This document shows positions 26,307-35,746 of a stretch of 64,000 nucleotides of DNA, piece by piece. The notes below the pieces were generated by a model. It had not been told where the DNA came from. It saw only the letters and a list, made by a program, of their open reading frames with translations, and made no database searches. Each line of letters begins with the position of its first letter. The first letter of the stretch is position 1. The position numbers and the translations under genes were made by a program. Source of the DNA: Clostridiales bacterium (GTDB taxonomy: Bacteria > Bacillota > Clostridia > Lachnospirales > Lachnospiraceae); assembly GCA_021203365.1 (NCBI GenBank), contig JAJQBI010000039.1:1-64000 (forward strand). The letters run 5' to 3'.

Positions 26307-26377
26307 CAAACATCACCTCTTTTCCTCTGTTCAATTTTCCCTGTTTCTATCGTAAAAAGCTGTTTCACAGAGGCCAT
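26306..26377 (-). CDS. possible 23-residue leader peptide before mobC
   Basis: An open frame beginning MASVKQLFTIETGKIEQRK that ends in TGATG, overlapping the mobC ATG. The ribosome site is weak (GGGGCTCGAAA). Coupling to mobC and the amphipathic sequence are the only support, so it may be a leader or chance. Confidence 0.35.
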   Translation of the reverse strand: MASVKQLFTIETGKIEQRKRGDV

Positions 26378-26640
26378 TTTCGAGCCCCAGATCAGCCCCT
26401 AACAACTCCGTAACAATTCCCAAACGCAGCCGTCTCCGGCACCTGCACTGCAATAATTTCACCTCCAGATCACCAAAAACACCCCTTCCAGAGTACACAT
26501 ACCGCCGATGTTATTCACAGGTAATGGCAAGATACGCCTTTTGTTTCACAACGGCCTCTTGTCAAGGGGCTTGCGCCCCCTGATACCCCCAAAACCGCTG
26601 TTTCACGCCGCCTTAAAATGGCGGCAAAATCCGAAATTAT
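26361..26640. other. probable origin of transfer (oriT) and relaxosome region
   Basis: Non-coding DNA directly before mobC and the relaxase. It holds CTTGTCAAG (26558-26566), the hairpin GGGGC-TTGC-GCCCC (26566-26579), the perfect hairpin GCCGCC-N7-GGCGGC (26607-26625), and three copies of TGTTTCAC in the same orientation (26361, 26542, 26599). A GC-rich hairpin with a TTGCGCCCC segment beside mobC is what MOBP-type elements show at oriT. The nick position is not determined. The rest of the 26378-26743 gap shows only the terminator at 26690. Confidence 0.6.
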
Positions 26641-26689
26641 TACATGGCAGATGGAGGTGAATATTACAACAAAAAATATATTACAGGGT

Positions 26690-26716
26690 CAAAAAAAGAG
26701 CCGATTTCTCGACTCT
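26690..26716 (-). terminator. intrinsic terminator of the secretion operon
   Basis: Minus-strand hairpin (GAGTCGA-GAAA-TCGGCTC, one wobble) followed by seven T residues. It stands 28 bases after the stop of the 104-codon gene and separates the type IV secretion transcript from the mobC transcript. Confidence 0.88.
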
Positions 26717-26743
26717 ATAAAAATCATTCTGTATAGCTGTGTT

Positions 26744-27058
26744 TTACTCTGTTTCCTTCATCTTACTCCCTGGCGAAGCATTTCCCGTAATCGAAAAAAA
26801 ATCAGCTTCAATCATTATTTTCATATGCGACGCCAATTTGGTATCTCCATCAAGATACAAAAAAGTTCTCTGCATCTCGTACAGGTTATCATTATTATGA
26901 TCCGCCATGTATTTCTTCCGCGCTGCCAGAAATTCTTCCAGTTCCTTTTTCATTTCTGGCAGGCGCGTAAAATCAAATCTCCTATATTCTTCTCTTATGG
27001 TATCGTCTGGTACAAGCTGGTAAATATCAGGATTGCTCACAACGATGTTCCCCGGCAA
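26744..27058 (-). CDS. small hypothetical protein at the end of the secretion operon
   Basis: 104 residues, soluble and charged. Segments YQLVPDDTIREEYRRFDFTRLPEMKKELEEF and FLYLDGDTKLASHMKIMIEADFF (given in part) look conserved and alpha-helical. It overlaps the upstream 122-codon gene by 22 bases and precedes the operon terminator. No family recognised. Confidence 0.6.
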   Translation of the reverse strand: MPGNIVVSNPDIYQLVPDDTIREEYRRFDFTRLPEMKKELEEFLAARKKYMADHNNDNLYEMQRTFLYLDGDTKLASHMKIMIEADFFSITGNASPGSKMKETE

Positions 27059-27405
27059 ACCGTAATGATTTCATCTGGCGTAAGCGGTTTGACTTCCTCC
27101 TCCAGTGCTTTCAGTGACGGTGTGAGGATAAGCAGTTCTTCTTCTGTAATCTGCAAAAACCGCACCCAGCTGTGAAGTCCTGCTATCCTCTTTTCAATCT
27201 GCTTCTGCTTTTTCTTACCACCCACAATCCTTCCCGCTTCAAAACGATTGCCAAGAATTTTTTCTCCAAGCAGCTTTTCCAATAACATCACCACTTGCAG
27301 GCAGCGAACTGTTTCCACAGCATCGCCATCCTTTATCTGAACTCCCTTTCCCCCGGTTGTAATGATTGTCTCCATATCTGCTTTCCATTTCAAATCATAC
27401 TCCAA
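27037..27405 (-). CDS. small hypothetical protein of the secretion operon
   Basis: Up to 122 residues; a later ATG at codon 11 is an alternative start. It is basic in the centre (GGKKKQKQIEKRIAG) and ends in an acidic helix (TPSLKALEEEVKPLTPDEI). It lies 12 bases after the 474-residue membrane protein gene and overlaps the next one. Function unknown. Confidence 0.55.
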   Translation of the reverse strand: MEYDLKWKADMETIITTGGKGVQIKDGDAVETVRCLQVVMLLEKLLGEKILGNRFEAGRIVGGKKKQKQIEKRIAGLHSWVRFLQITEEELLILTPSLKALEEEVKPLTPDEIITVCRGTSL

Positions 27406-27417
27406 TGATTCCGACTC

Positions 27418-28842
27418 TTAATGATACGAATAGGAATTTTCATCCCGGTTGTAAACTCCAATCAGGCTGCTTCCATCGGACAAAATGAAGGTAATCGTTG
27501 CCGTCCGAGTATCCGCATCAATTTCATACGAACTAACCGCCGCAGCGGTGACACCACTGTAGCCGTTCCGGTACAAATAATCATAGAGCGTGTACTGCAG
27601 CTCATAGCGATTTGCAAGATAGTTCAGCAGTGTCGTCGGAATCCCCGTCACGGAAAGCGTCGTAGCATCATAGCTCCGCTCTGTTTCTGAGGGACTCTGT
27701 CCACTCTGAATTTCAATCGCATCCTGCGTCTCTTCATCCGCTTCGCTTTCATTCTGCGTTTCCGCTTCTTCCACTGCATTAGATTGTTCCGCAGTCTCCT
27801 GTGTGTCCTCAATCAACAAAATATACTGGCCAGGATAATCCGGGTACATGATAACGGTAAGCTGGTTTTCTGAATTTCCCATGCTCGCTCTAAATGCAAA
27901 CGCTCCCTCCGAAGAACACGGAATCTCATTTTCAAATGTCACCTCTGTCACCCCGGCCAAATCATTATCCGATAAAAAAGCAGACAAAGCCGTAAGAAAA
28001 TCCGATTCTCGGTATCCGGTTTTTTCTTTTTGCTCCTCTGTCAGGCCGGATACCTTTATGGACGGCAGGATTGTATTTTCTGAATCTCCGAAAATAATCT
28101 GCTGCCAGTCCTCAGTCTCGGTTTCGTTTTCTGCGTCAGAAGATGTCCCACTCAGGTTTTCTGCTTCATTCTGATTTTCCTCAGTTGTTATGCCATTCTC
28201 TCCTGCGTCAGAAATATCCGATACATCCACATCACTCGTTCCGGTCACTTGGACAGTTTTGGTTGCCGCAGCTGTTTCGGATTCTGATTCGATGATTGCC
28301 GTTTCCGTCTCTTGGGACAAATTCGTCTCCATATTCTTTGAGCTATTGTTGAGCAGATACAGTGCCGCAATAAAAATCAGAATTACCCCTATCAGCCATT
28401 GTTTCCACTGATATAAAAAATGTTTGCTGTTCTGCTCACGATCATTTTCTTCGCTCCCGGTTTCCGCAAGGGCAGTGGCTCCTGTCTCCGATTCAGCCAA
28501 CTGCTCTTCGTCAGCCATATCCTTGCTCTGGATGATTTCATCCGGTTCCAGCATTTTTTCATCTTCCGAAATGCCATCCGTACAAGTCTCATTGCCCATA
28601 GTTTCATAATCACAGGGTGCATTTTCTTTAACCTCGTTTTCCAACAATTCCCTGTTCAGTTCTGCTTTCTCCTGATTTTCGTTTTCCGCATTATTACTGC
28701 TCCGGCTGTCATATTTCAGAAAATCATTGATGTTGTCCTCATGATCTGCCCATGCAGATTCGTTCTTTGTTGTTTCTGCATACACACTCTGATTTTTTTC
28801 GGGCAGCCGTTTTCTGCCGCCCGCTTTTTTTCTCTTACTCAT
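27418..28842 (-). CDS. single-pass membrane protein of the secretion operon (paralogue 3)
   Basis: 474 residues. A 145-residue charged cytoplasmic N-terminus, one membrane segment (about 148-166, WLIGVILIFIAALYLL), then a Glu/Thr/Ser-rich linker and two beta-rich segments outside: about 270-350 (FLTALSAFLSDNDLAGVTEVTF) and 400-474. The last 45 residues (GVTAAAVSSYEIDADTRTATI, then a Gly-Val-Tyr ending) match the end of the preceding gene product, so the three neighbouring proteins are relatives. Probably a surface-exposed part of the conjugation machine; inference. Confidence 0.65.
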   Translation of the reverse strand: MSKRKKAGGRKRLPEKNQSVYAETTKNESAWADHEDNINDFLKYDSRSSNNAENENQEKAELNRELLENEVKENAPCDYETMGNETCTDGISEDEKMLEPDEIIQSKDMADEEQLAESETGATALAETGSEENDREQNSKHFLYQWKQWLIGVILIFIAALYLLNNSSKNMETNLSQETETAIIESESETAAATKTVQVTGTSDVDVSDISDAGENGITTEENQNEAENLSGTSSDAENETETEDWQQIIFGDSENTILPSIKVSGLTEEQKEKTGYRESDFLTALSAFLSDNDLAGVTEVTFENEIPCSSEGAFAFRASMGNSENQLTVIMYPDYPGQYILLIEDTQETAEQSNAVEEAETQNESEADEETQDAIEIQSGQSPSETERSYDATTLSVTGIPTTLLNYLANRYELQYTLYDYLYRNGYSGVTAAAVSSYEIDADTRTATITFILSDGSSLIGVYNRDENSYSYH

Positions 28843-28854
28843 ATAAACCTCCCA

Positions 28855-30105
28855 TCACAGCCCGGAAAAGCTATAAGTATTCGCAGGCTTATCATAAGTC
28901 CCTGTAATTGTCCCGCCAGTGCTGAGCATGATCCGGATTGTGGCTGTCTGGTTTTCCGGGTCAATCTCGTAAGACGACATCGTTCCTGTAATGCTGCCGG
29001 TATAACCTTTACTCAGGACATAATCAAATGCGGCCTGATAAAAAGCATTCTCGTCTCCGACAAAACTCAGGAATACGGTCGAAACGGAAAGGATATCCAT
29101 GCTTGTCGTTGTTGTAGTGGTTTCTCCTGTGCTGACGCTGCTGGTGCTTCCCGACCCGCTCGAACTTCCACTCGCGCTCGTACTTCCGGACGTTCCGGTT
29201 GAAGCCGTTGTATCTGCCCCAGTCGAATCTGTAATGGTAATATTATCGTCTGCGGCTTCTGTCTCTGCTTCTGTTTCACTCGTCTTCTCTGTGAAAACAT
29301 AGGAATCCTCTGTTACATAATAAGTGGAAAGCAGCGACCAGGTCTCATACCCATTAAAATAAATTTCATAGCAGACTTTCGGCGTATCTGAATCTTCCGT
29401 CTCAACGGCTTCACCGAAATAGACATCCGTCACATTCCGGTACTCACTCTCCTCCGAGTCGATCTGAAGGGCATCACCAAGTGCCTGCAGGAATTTCTGT
29501 TCATCAAACATTCCGTTATAGCTGCTCTGCACTTCGTCCGTAAGGCCATGCAGGGTAAGCCCGTAGGGAAAGGCTGCTTCCGTTTCGCTCTCTGTTTCAG
29601 TTTCTGTCAGTGCCTCTGATTCCACAGAAACATCTGTAAAATTGAAACTGATGAAAACATCCCGATCCGGCATGACAAAACTCAGCCGCATCTCCCCAGT
29701 CGCGTCCTCTGTCCCGGAGACGGAGCGCACAACGCTGTTGACCGTTTGCATGTCGTAATCCAGGACATCTACACTCTCCAGTGCTTTTCCTTCCGCCGGC
29801 GTGATCAGCATCGTCACCAGCGTATTCTCTTCCACTTCCAGAGCAGACTCCGTGTCACTGTCGGAGAGCAGCCATGACGCGTCAAACTCAATTGTCCCGG
29901 AACTGCTCTTGTATAAAAGGATATTGTGTGTTGGTGTCTCCGTCTCTGTCTCAACCGGCAGCTCGCTTTCTGTTTCGGTCTCCATTGTTGTTTTTTGTCC
30001 TGCCTGTTTTGACATGGTCGATTGTAAGATCGCAAGTACCACAATCAAAATAACTGCCGCAGCGACTGCGATATAAAGTGGTTTGTTGCTTTTTTTCTTA
30101 TACAT
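28855..30105 (-). CDS. single-pass membrane protein with InlB-repeat-like domain (paralogue 2)
   Basis: 416 residues from the ATG at 30105 (AGGAGG at spacing 6). One membrane segment near residues 11-30, an ETETESE linker, then a domain (about 65-160) with the plan of divergent InlB B-repeats (ITPAEGKALESVDVLDYD ... LSFVMPDRDVFISFNF). Next a segment FLQALGDALQIDS ... VTDVYF, a Ser/Gly/Thr-rich linker (poly-SGS, TTTTTT), and a C-terminal domain GSITGTMSSYEIDPENQTATI like paralogue 3. Likely an exposed accessory of the type IV secretion system. Confidence 0.68.
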   Translation of the reverse strand: MYKKKSNKPLYIAVAAAVILIVVLAILQSTMSKQAGQKTTMETETESELPVETETETPTHNILLYKSSSGTIEFDASWLLSDSDTESALEVEENTLVTMLITPAEGKALESVDVLDYDMQTVNSVVRSVSGTEDATGEMRLSFVMPDRDVFISFNFTDVSVESEALTETETESETEAAFPYGLTLHGLTDEVQSSYNGMFDEQKFLQALGDALQIDSEESEYRNVTDVYFGEAVETEDSDTPKVCYEIYFNGYETWSLLSTYYVTEDSYVFTEKTSETEAETEAADDNITITDSTGADTTASTGTSGSTSASGSSSGSGSTSSVSTGETTTTTTSMDILSVSTVFLSFVGDENAFYQAAFDYVLSKGYTGSITGTMSSYEIDPENQTATIRIMLSTGGTITGTYDKPANTYSFSGL

Positions 30106-30115
30106 GTTTTTCCTC

Positions 30116-30838
30116 CTAGTCAACGCTGTACAGGGAATATACCCCGTAATAGTCCCATTTCTTGTTATAGCTGCAGATAAACAGTTCTGAATTACCATCG
30201 TCTGTAATCAATTCAATCTGGCACGAACATTCATCATCATTATTCCGGACGGTCTCCACAATCTCTATTTCTGCGATGCTCACCAGATCATCATAGATTG
30301 AATAAACATATTCCCCGACTGCTTCCAGAAACTGCGTCTCCCTTCCGTCCAGAAAATCAAAGTAGCTGTCTTCAGCCCCAGCTGATACAGAAATTTCCGG
30401 TTGGAAAGACGATACATAGCTTTCCATTTCATTCAGCCTTTCCGATTGGGCTGCATCAGCTTCTTCTGTCTTTCCTTCACTTGACGCCTGGGCTGTTTCC
30501 TGACTTCCAGAGTCAGAACCTGTTGCAGTCGTTTCTGATGAACTATCAGCAGCTGATGCAGATTCCGAATCCGATTCCACCCCCAGCACGACTGTCTCTC
30601 CTGCGCCCAACTCTGTTTCTGATACTGTTTCTGTTCCCGTTTTTGCAAGACTATCAAAACTATCTTCTGTTTCCGTCAGTAATTCTTCTGTATCAAAATC
30701 CGTCTCTGTCTCAGAGTGATTGATAATTCTCCCCACAATCGCATCTGAAACAGCATTTACCGCATATGGCAGCAGAACTGATGCGCCGATCAGCAGCACA
30801 AGCAGGATAATGTACAGCTTTATTTTCTTTTTGTCCAT
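30116..30838 (-). CDS. single-pass membrane protein of the secretion operon (paralogue 1)
   Basis: 240 residues from the ATG at 30838 (GGGGAG at spacing 7). One membrane segment (about 5-30), a long acidic Thr/Ser/Glu linker (about 40-140), and a C-terminal beta domain (about 155-240, FLEAVGEYVYSIYDDLVSIAEIEIVE; CQIELITDDGNSELFICSYN) resembling the domain shared by the next two genes. It directly follows the wall hydrolase gene and is followed after ten bases by paralogue 2. Confidence 0.65.
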   Translation of the reverse strand: MDKKKIKLYIILLVLLIGASVLLPYAVNAVSDAIVGRIINHSETETDFDTEELLTETEDSFDSLAKTGTETVSETELGAGETVVLGVESDSESASAADSSSETTATGSDSGSQETAQASSEGKTEEADAAQSERLNEMESYVSSFQPEISVSAGAEDSYFDFLDGRETQFLEAVGEYVYSIYDDLVSIAEIEIVETVRNNDDECSCQIELITDDGNSELFICSYNKKWDYYGVYSLYSVD

Positions 30839-30905
30839 CGTAAATCTCCCCATCATAATTTCATCAGTCCAGAAAGCAGGCTATATTTGCTGCTGTTCTG
30901 GACTG

Positions 30906-33218
30906 TTAGCCAAAGTAATAGTTTCCACCACCGATCTGCTCGGAGCCTTCCGTATAGTAACTGCGGAAGCTCGTGTGGGAATGGTTCCGGATTCCATTTT
31001 CCAGGCAGTCGCTGACCGCCTGTTTAACATAATCAGGCACATTTCCTCCCAGATACCGCTGCCAGTACGTATCAATGCTGTAACAGAACTGTCCACTTGC
31101 AGTCAGCTGCGCATAGGCATTGCTTCCCAGATATGACCACTGTGCGCTGTCTACCCGGTTCATCGCCGTGCTGATCACCGCAAGCGCACCAGCGTAACTT
31201 CCACCATCCTCCTGACAGACAATTGCCCAGATGATCTCCATCTGTTCTTCTGTATAATCGGTACTGTCGGTACTGTTTCCAGAGGATGTCCCTGTTATCA
31301 CCCGGCGCACCACATACTGCCTGCCGTCCGATTCTACGCTGGACATGCACACTCCCCGGCTCACCGAATTATGCACCATCATTCCATCCCCAGCGTAAAT
31401 ACCAACATGGCCACTGTTCCCGTACTGCACCCATCCGTCATAAAAGAGGACGATATCTCCAGGAATGGCATCGCTCAGGCCGCCTTCAACTTCTGTTCCG
31501 ATGTCTTCCATCGATGTCGTTGTCCATCCGACCTCAATCCCAAAATGACTGAATACCCCATGAACAAACGAACTGCAGTCCGAGTAGTCCTGCCAGTCAG
31601 TAGCGGAATCCCGCCCGGCACCATAAGCATACTGGGTAATCCCGATCCATGACTGCGCATACTCAACAATCTCACTGCCGGATGCAGAATACATGGTATT
31701 GTTTTCCTCTTCCCCGGCAAGGCTTCCAAACAGGGCAGCAAAAAACGAGACTAAAAAAAGGAGCAGCAAAAGCACTCCCCCGAACATAGCGGCATATTTC
31801 CCGATTCCGGAAACCATCTCTGTCAGCTTTTTCTGAATTTGTATTTTTATCTGTGCTGCCTTTACCCGAATTGGAAGCGTCACTACCCGGACGGCATTTG
31901 CTGCGGTCTCCCTCTCCAATTCTGTCTGCTCGATCATCTCTGCGCGCTGCATCTTCTTCACAGATTCCCGTTTCCGGGCATCCTTATCAAGCAGGCTGCC
32001 AAGCTCCCGCACAAACATTTTTTTCTTCGCGGCGGATTCCTTTCTGGCCTCCTTCCCGGCTTTTCGTTCCAGAGTCTTTATCCTGCGGTTTGCCTTCTCC
32101 GGGTTCGGTGTATAAAAAACTTCGTGATACTCTTTTTCTATGCCCTTTTTACGGACACTTCCGGAAACGGCATAGCGGTGTCCCTGCGTACCATCCGCAA
32201 GCCTGTCCAGCTCTTTCCTGAGAACCAGTCCCCTGTTTCCGGAAGCTATATCATCCTGCCTGGCAAGGAGCATTTTCTTTAATCGGATTCCCTGCGCATC
32301 CGTTTTGCCTGAACCCTTTCCTGAAACCGATGTTGTCTTCTGATATGCTTTTACGATAACAGGTTCCGCTCTCTTTTCTTCATGGAAAGCCATCTGCGCC
32401 CGGTTCCGTCGTACTGCTTCAAGAGTTTCTTTGGAAATGCGTGGATTCACGTAGACATATCTCCGGTTATCATCAGCTTTTCGGATTCGCCCTGTCTCAG
32501 CCAAAGATCGAATCCTTCCCTGCCGCGCCCTTGTTGAATGAAAGGTTTCCTGACCCGACATGGAATTTCTGCCCTTGGTATTGTTCCGCACAGCCACTGT
32601 TATCGATTTCCCTTGAGCTTTTTGACCTGCCAGGCCAACATTCTTCAACCGGTCTGTCTGTCTTTTCAGTCTGTCATTCTCCAACCGCCCATTTTGAACC
32701 ACAGTTTCAGAACTGCTCCGCATCTTATTCCGGCTTTTCAAATCCGCTCTGTCCATCCGGCTGTCATATGTCAGCTTTTCCTGTTGGTTCCCTTCTGGAT
32801 TGCCCCGTCTCCCATGCTCTTTTTCTGGCATTCGGTACGCACTGCTTATATCCTTGCGCTCCTGAGATATTGGCCTGACTGCTGTCCCATTCGTCTGATA
32901 CCGCATCCGGCGCTCAACTTTTTTCTCTACCGCATCCAGTATTTGTGCCTGTTCCCGGCTGCTGTAGCTGTTCCATTGCTTTCTTTGCTCCCGCGAAAGA
33001 TAAGATAACGCCGCCCTGCTTTCCTGTGGAAGAGACTTGTTTCTGGCAGTGTTTCTTACATATCCGGCTGCTTTCCTGGCTGTCTTCGTTCCAGAATTAC
33101 CAATCCGCATCGACGCAGATACGCCTCGTTGAACCCTTGCTGCATTCTCACCTGCAGCACGCAGGCTGACATCCCTGGTATCAATGTCTCTCGTTTCTTC
33201 CTTTTGCCTGATATCCAT
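30906..33218 (-). CDS. conjugation cell-wall hydrolase: NlpC/P60 plus SleB-like domains
   Basis: 770 residues. A 470-residue, very basic, Arg/Lys/Gln-rich cytoplasmic region, one membrane segment (about 478-500), then two outside enzymes. First, NlpC/P60: catalytic Cys in DYSDCSSF (about 548) and His in NSGHVGIY (about 603). Second, a SleB/Hydrolase_2-like domain (about 655-760) with IVCQEDGGSYAGALAVISTAMNRV, TASGQFCYS and RNHSHTSF. It would cut peptide and glycan bonds in peptidoglycan to let the channel through, like VirB1/CwlT proteins, which more often pair NlpC/P60 with a lysozyme-like domain. Confidence 0.85.
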   Translation of the reverse strand: MDIRQKEETRDIDTRDVSLRAAGENAARVQRGVSASMRIGNSGTKTARKAAGYVRNTARNKSLPQESRAALSYLSREQRKQWNSYSSREQAQILDAVEKKVERRMRYQTNGTAVRPISQERKDISSAYRMPEKEHGRRGNPEGNQQEKLTYDSRMDRADLKSRNKMRSSSETVVQNGRLENDRLKRQTDRLKNVGLAGQKAQGKSITVAVRNNTKGRNSMSGQETFHSTRARQGRIRSLAETGRIRKADDNRRYVYVNPRISKETLEAVRRNRAQMAFHEEKRAEPVIVKAYQKTTSVSGKGSGKTDAQGIRLKKMLLARQDDIASGNRGLVLRKELDRLADGTQGHRYAVSGSVRKKGIEKEYHEVFYTPNPEKANRRIKTLERKAGKEARKESAAKKKMFVRELGSLLDKDARKRESVKKMQRAEMIEQTELERETAANAVRVVTLPIRVKAAQIKIQIQKKLTEMVSGIGKYAAMFGGVLLLLLFLVSFFAALFGSLAGEEENNTMYSASGSEIVEYAQSWIGITQYAYGAGRDSATDWQDYSDCSSFVHGVFSHFGIEVGWTTTSMEDIGTEVEGGLSDAIPGDIVLFYDGWVQYGNSGHVGIYAGDGMMVHNSVSRGVCMSSVESDGRQYVVRRVITGTSSGNSTDSTDYTEEQMEIIWAIVCQEDGGSYAGALAVISTAMNRVDSAQWSYLGSNAYAQLTASGQFCYSIDTYWQRYLGGNVPDYVKQAVSDCLENGIRNHSHTSFRSYYTEGSEQIGGGNYYFG

Positions 33219-33254
33219 CTCTCACCACCTTCCGCGAAGCATCCAGCAGGCAAT

Positions 33255-35744
33255 TCATTCTCCCAGATACACCGCCTCCTTTTCTGTCGGGGCGTCTCGA
33301 ATACTCTCCCTTACATTTTCCGGCAAACTTTGAACCGCATTTTCCAGCTCTTTTTGCTTTCCGCGCTTTGCATTCTGGATTTCGTGGAAGTTCGTATTCG
33401 CAAGCCTATACATAGCAGAATCAGGCTTTATTCTCATATCTCCCGGAATAAACGTTCCGCCGCCAAATTTCAGCAGGCCGCAGCCGGGCGGTGTGTTCTG
33501 CACGTATTCCAGCAGATTATCGGATATCCGCAGTGTATTGCGCAAAATTTCCATCTCAATCTCCGACTGGTTAAAAAAGGCGATGTACTCGGAATTGCAA
33601 AGCATCGTCTCAATCGTCTTTAATGCCAGACAGTCCGCGATATTCTGCGTGATTGCCGTACAGATGCCGCCCAATTTTCGGACTTCTTTCCAGATCTTTT
33701 CAAAAAAGTTCGCGGTGTACTGGTGCGCCGTCATGTTATGGAATTCGTCTACATAAAGCCAAGTTGCCCTTCCTTTTACGGCGTTACGGGCAATCCGGGC
33801 GCGGATACCTTCCAGCATGATCAGCATCCCAATGCCGCTCTGTTCCTCTCCCAGGTCAGCAATCCCATAAACCGTCAGACGGTTCCTGACATTCACATTC
33901 GTCGGCTTTGAGAACATATCCAGTGCGCCGTTGACAAAGATTTCCAGATCAAGTCTCAGATCATGCGCTACTAATTCATCCTGTTCCCCCAATTCGTTAT
34001 AGAAATCAAGTAACGTCGGTGCTGCGGCTCGTCTTCCCCGTTTTTTCAAAATCGGTTCATAAACCCGTTTTACACACCGCCCGATCAGGGAACGTTCCTG
34101 TCCGGTAATCTCTCCTTTGATCTGCGTGAACAGACTGCACATCAATTGGGTTTTGTCTACCAAAAACTTGTCTGTCTCCATAAACTCCAGGGTGTCTGTG
34201 TCCAGGGGATTAATATAATTCCCGGCTCCGGAACCGAACTCAACATACTGGCCGCCGAGATATTCCGTAATTCCCTTGTACTCATTTTGCGGGTCTATAA
34301 TGATAATGTCATCCTCTAACCGCAGAAACACTTCGGTAATTTCGATTTTTGCGAACAGACTTTTACCGGAACCGGTTGTACCCAGGATAAAACCGTTCCC
34401 ATTTTTCAGCCGTTTTCGATCCCCGATCAGTACGTTTTTCGATATCTGGTTTACGCCATAGAACTGCCCACCCGGATGGTACAGCTCATGCACAACAAAC
34501 GGCGTCACCGCAGCAAGAGGCTGCGTAAACAACGGCCTCATACTGTCCGTGCAGAATCTTGCCCCGGTTGGCAATGCTGTGTTTACTGCGTCAATCTGAT
34601 TCCACCTTGCCGGCTGGAAAACAAATCCTTCACTCTCCGCAGTCTGGCAGAACGCCACCACATCATTTTCCAGGCCGGTGAGACTGTCAGCGGTCAAGAT
34701 CGCATATACTCCTACATAAAACATCTTCTCATCATTTTCATTCAGGATGTCCATATAGGATTCCAACTCCTCTTTTTCTCTGCGTCGTTCATAGGTGATA
34801 TCCGACGACCACGCCCGCGCATTATTCCTCGCTTCCTGCTGTTTCTCAATCGCCCGGCTGTTCTGCAGGTACAGATCATCCAGTGTTTTTCGTGTAACCT
34901 CCTGCGGGATTGCTGCTGCATCAATCGTCAGAACCACATGCTGTGAGCCGCCCATCAGCTTTTGCACCACAGAGGTATCCACCGTATTTGGCCACTTCGG
35001 CAGATACAATGCCCGGACATACCGCCCGTCAATCTGCAGCGACATTCCTTCAAATTTCCCATATTCATCCTGGCATTGGCGGATAGACATCGGGGAAATA
35101 TAGCTTTTCCAGTCCCGCTTTCTTTTCAGCGCCCGCTTAAAATCAAAGTGGTATTCCGCTTCGCTCCCCAGATTATAAAAAGCATAGAGATACCGAAGCC
35201 GTTCCGCAGCATTCAATGGTATCAGAGCTGACTTCATCCGTCCAAAACAGAGCATCAGATTTGCTTCCATAGAGTGGAAGTAATCCCTTGCCTGCCCCAC
35301 ATTTTCCCGCCTGCAGCTAATAATAAAAATCCGCGCCTGGTCAATCCCGGCACGGCCTTTCACCAATGAATCCTCAATATGGCTGTTCAGGGAATCCACC
35401 AATTCCTTAAACTGTTTATCCTTACAGCGGAGGAAAACCTCCCGCCTGACCTGCCCCATATCACGGTTATTATTCATGATACTGATCTTAAACGAGACAT
35501 TCAGGCTGTTCAGCATCCCACAATATAGCTTCAGAAAATCCTCCTTCTCGTAATCATCCATTGTCGCAAAGTTTGCATCTTCAAACAGGTACGCCCGGTC
35601 ATACAGTTTCTTCACACCGTCCGGCTTCTTTTCCAGTTCAAAAATGCCATCCTCACTGATCCGGTAAACCGGGATAAGCTCCTGCACGCATTTTGGTGTT
35701 TTAAAAAGCTTCTCCGTCTTTACCTTACAATCTGCCATTTTCAT
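33255..35744 (-). CDS. VirB4-family conjugation ATPase
   Basis: 829 residues, normal length. Walker A in FILGTTGSGKSLFAK near residue 455, Walker B in WLYVDEFHNM near 666, and downstream ITQNIADCL and NSEYIAFFNQSE segments typical of the family. It powers assembly of and transfer through the type IV secretion channel from the inner face of the membrane. It starts two bases after the prgI stop; the two are almost always adjacent in Gram-positive elements. Confidence 0.95.
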   Translation of the reverse strand: MKMADCKVKTEKLFKTPKCVQELIPVYRISEDGIFELEKKPDGVKKLYDRAYLFEDANFATMDDYEKEDFLKLYCGMLNSLNVSFKISIMNNNRDMGQVRREVFLRCKDKQFKELVDSLNSHIEDSLVKGRAGIDQARIFIISCRRENVGQARDYFHSMEANLMLCFGRMKSALIPLNAAERLRYLYAFYNLGSEAEYHFDFKRALKRKRDWKSYISPMSIRQCQDEYGKFEGMSLQIDGRYVRALYLPKWPNTVDTSVVQKLMGGSQHVVLTIDAAAIPQEVTRKTLDDLYLQNSRAIEKQQEARNNARAWSSDITYERRREKEELESYMDILNENDEKMFYVGVYAILTADSLTGLENDVVAFCQTAESEGFVFQPARWNQIDAVNTALPTGARFCTDSMRPLFTQPLAAVTPFVVHELYHPGGQFYGVNQISKNVLIGDRKRLKNGNGFILGTTGSGKSLFAKIEITEVFLRLEDDIIIIDPQNEYKGITEYLGGQYVEFGSGAGNYINPLDTDTLEFMETDKFLVDKTQLMCSLFTQIKGEITGQERSLIGRCVKRVYEPILKKRGRRAAAPTLLDFYNELGEQDELVAHDLRLDLEIFVNGALDMFSKPTNVNVRNRLTVYGIADLGEEQSGIGMLIMLEGIRARIARNAVKGRATWLYVDEFHNMTAHQYTANFFEKIWKEVRKLGGICTAITQNIADCLALKTIETMLCNSEYIAFFNQSEIEMEILRNTLRISDNLLEYVQNTPPGCGLLKFGGGTFIPGDMRIKPDSAMYRLANTNFHEIQNAKRGKQKELENAVQSLPENVRESIRDAPTEKEAVYLGE

Positions 35745-35746
35745 GT

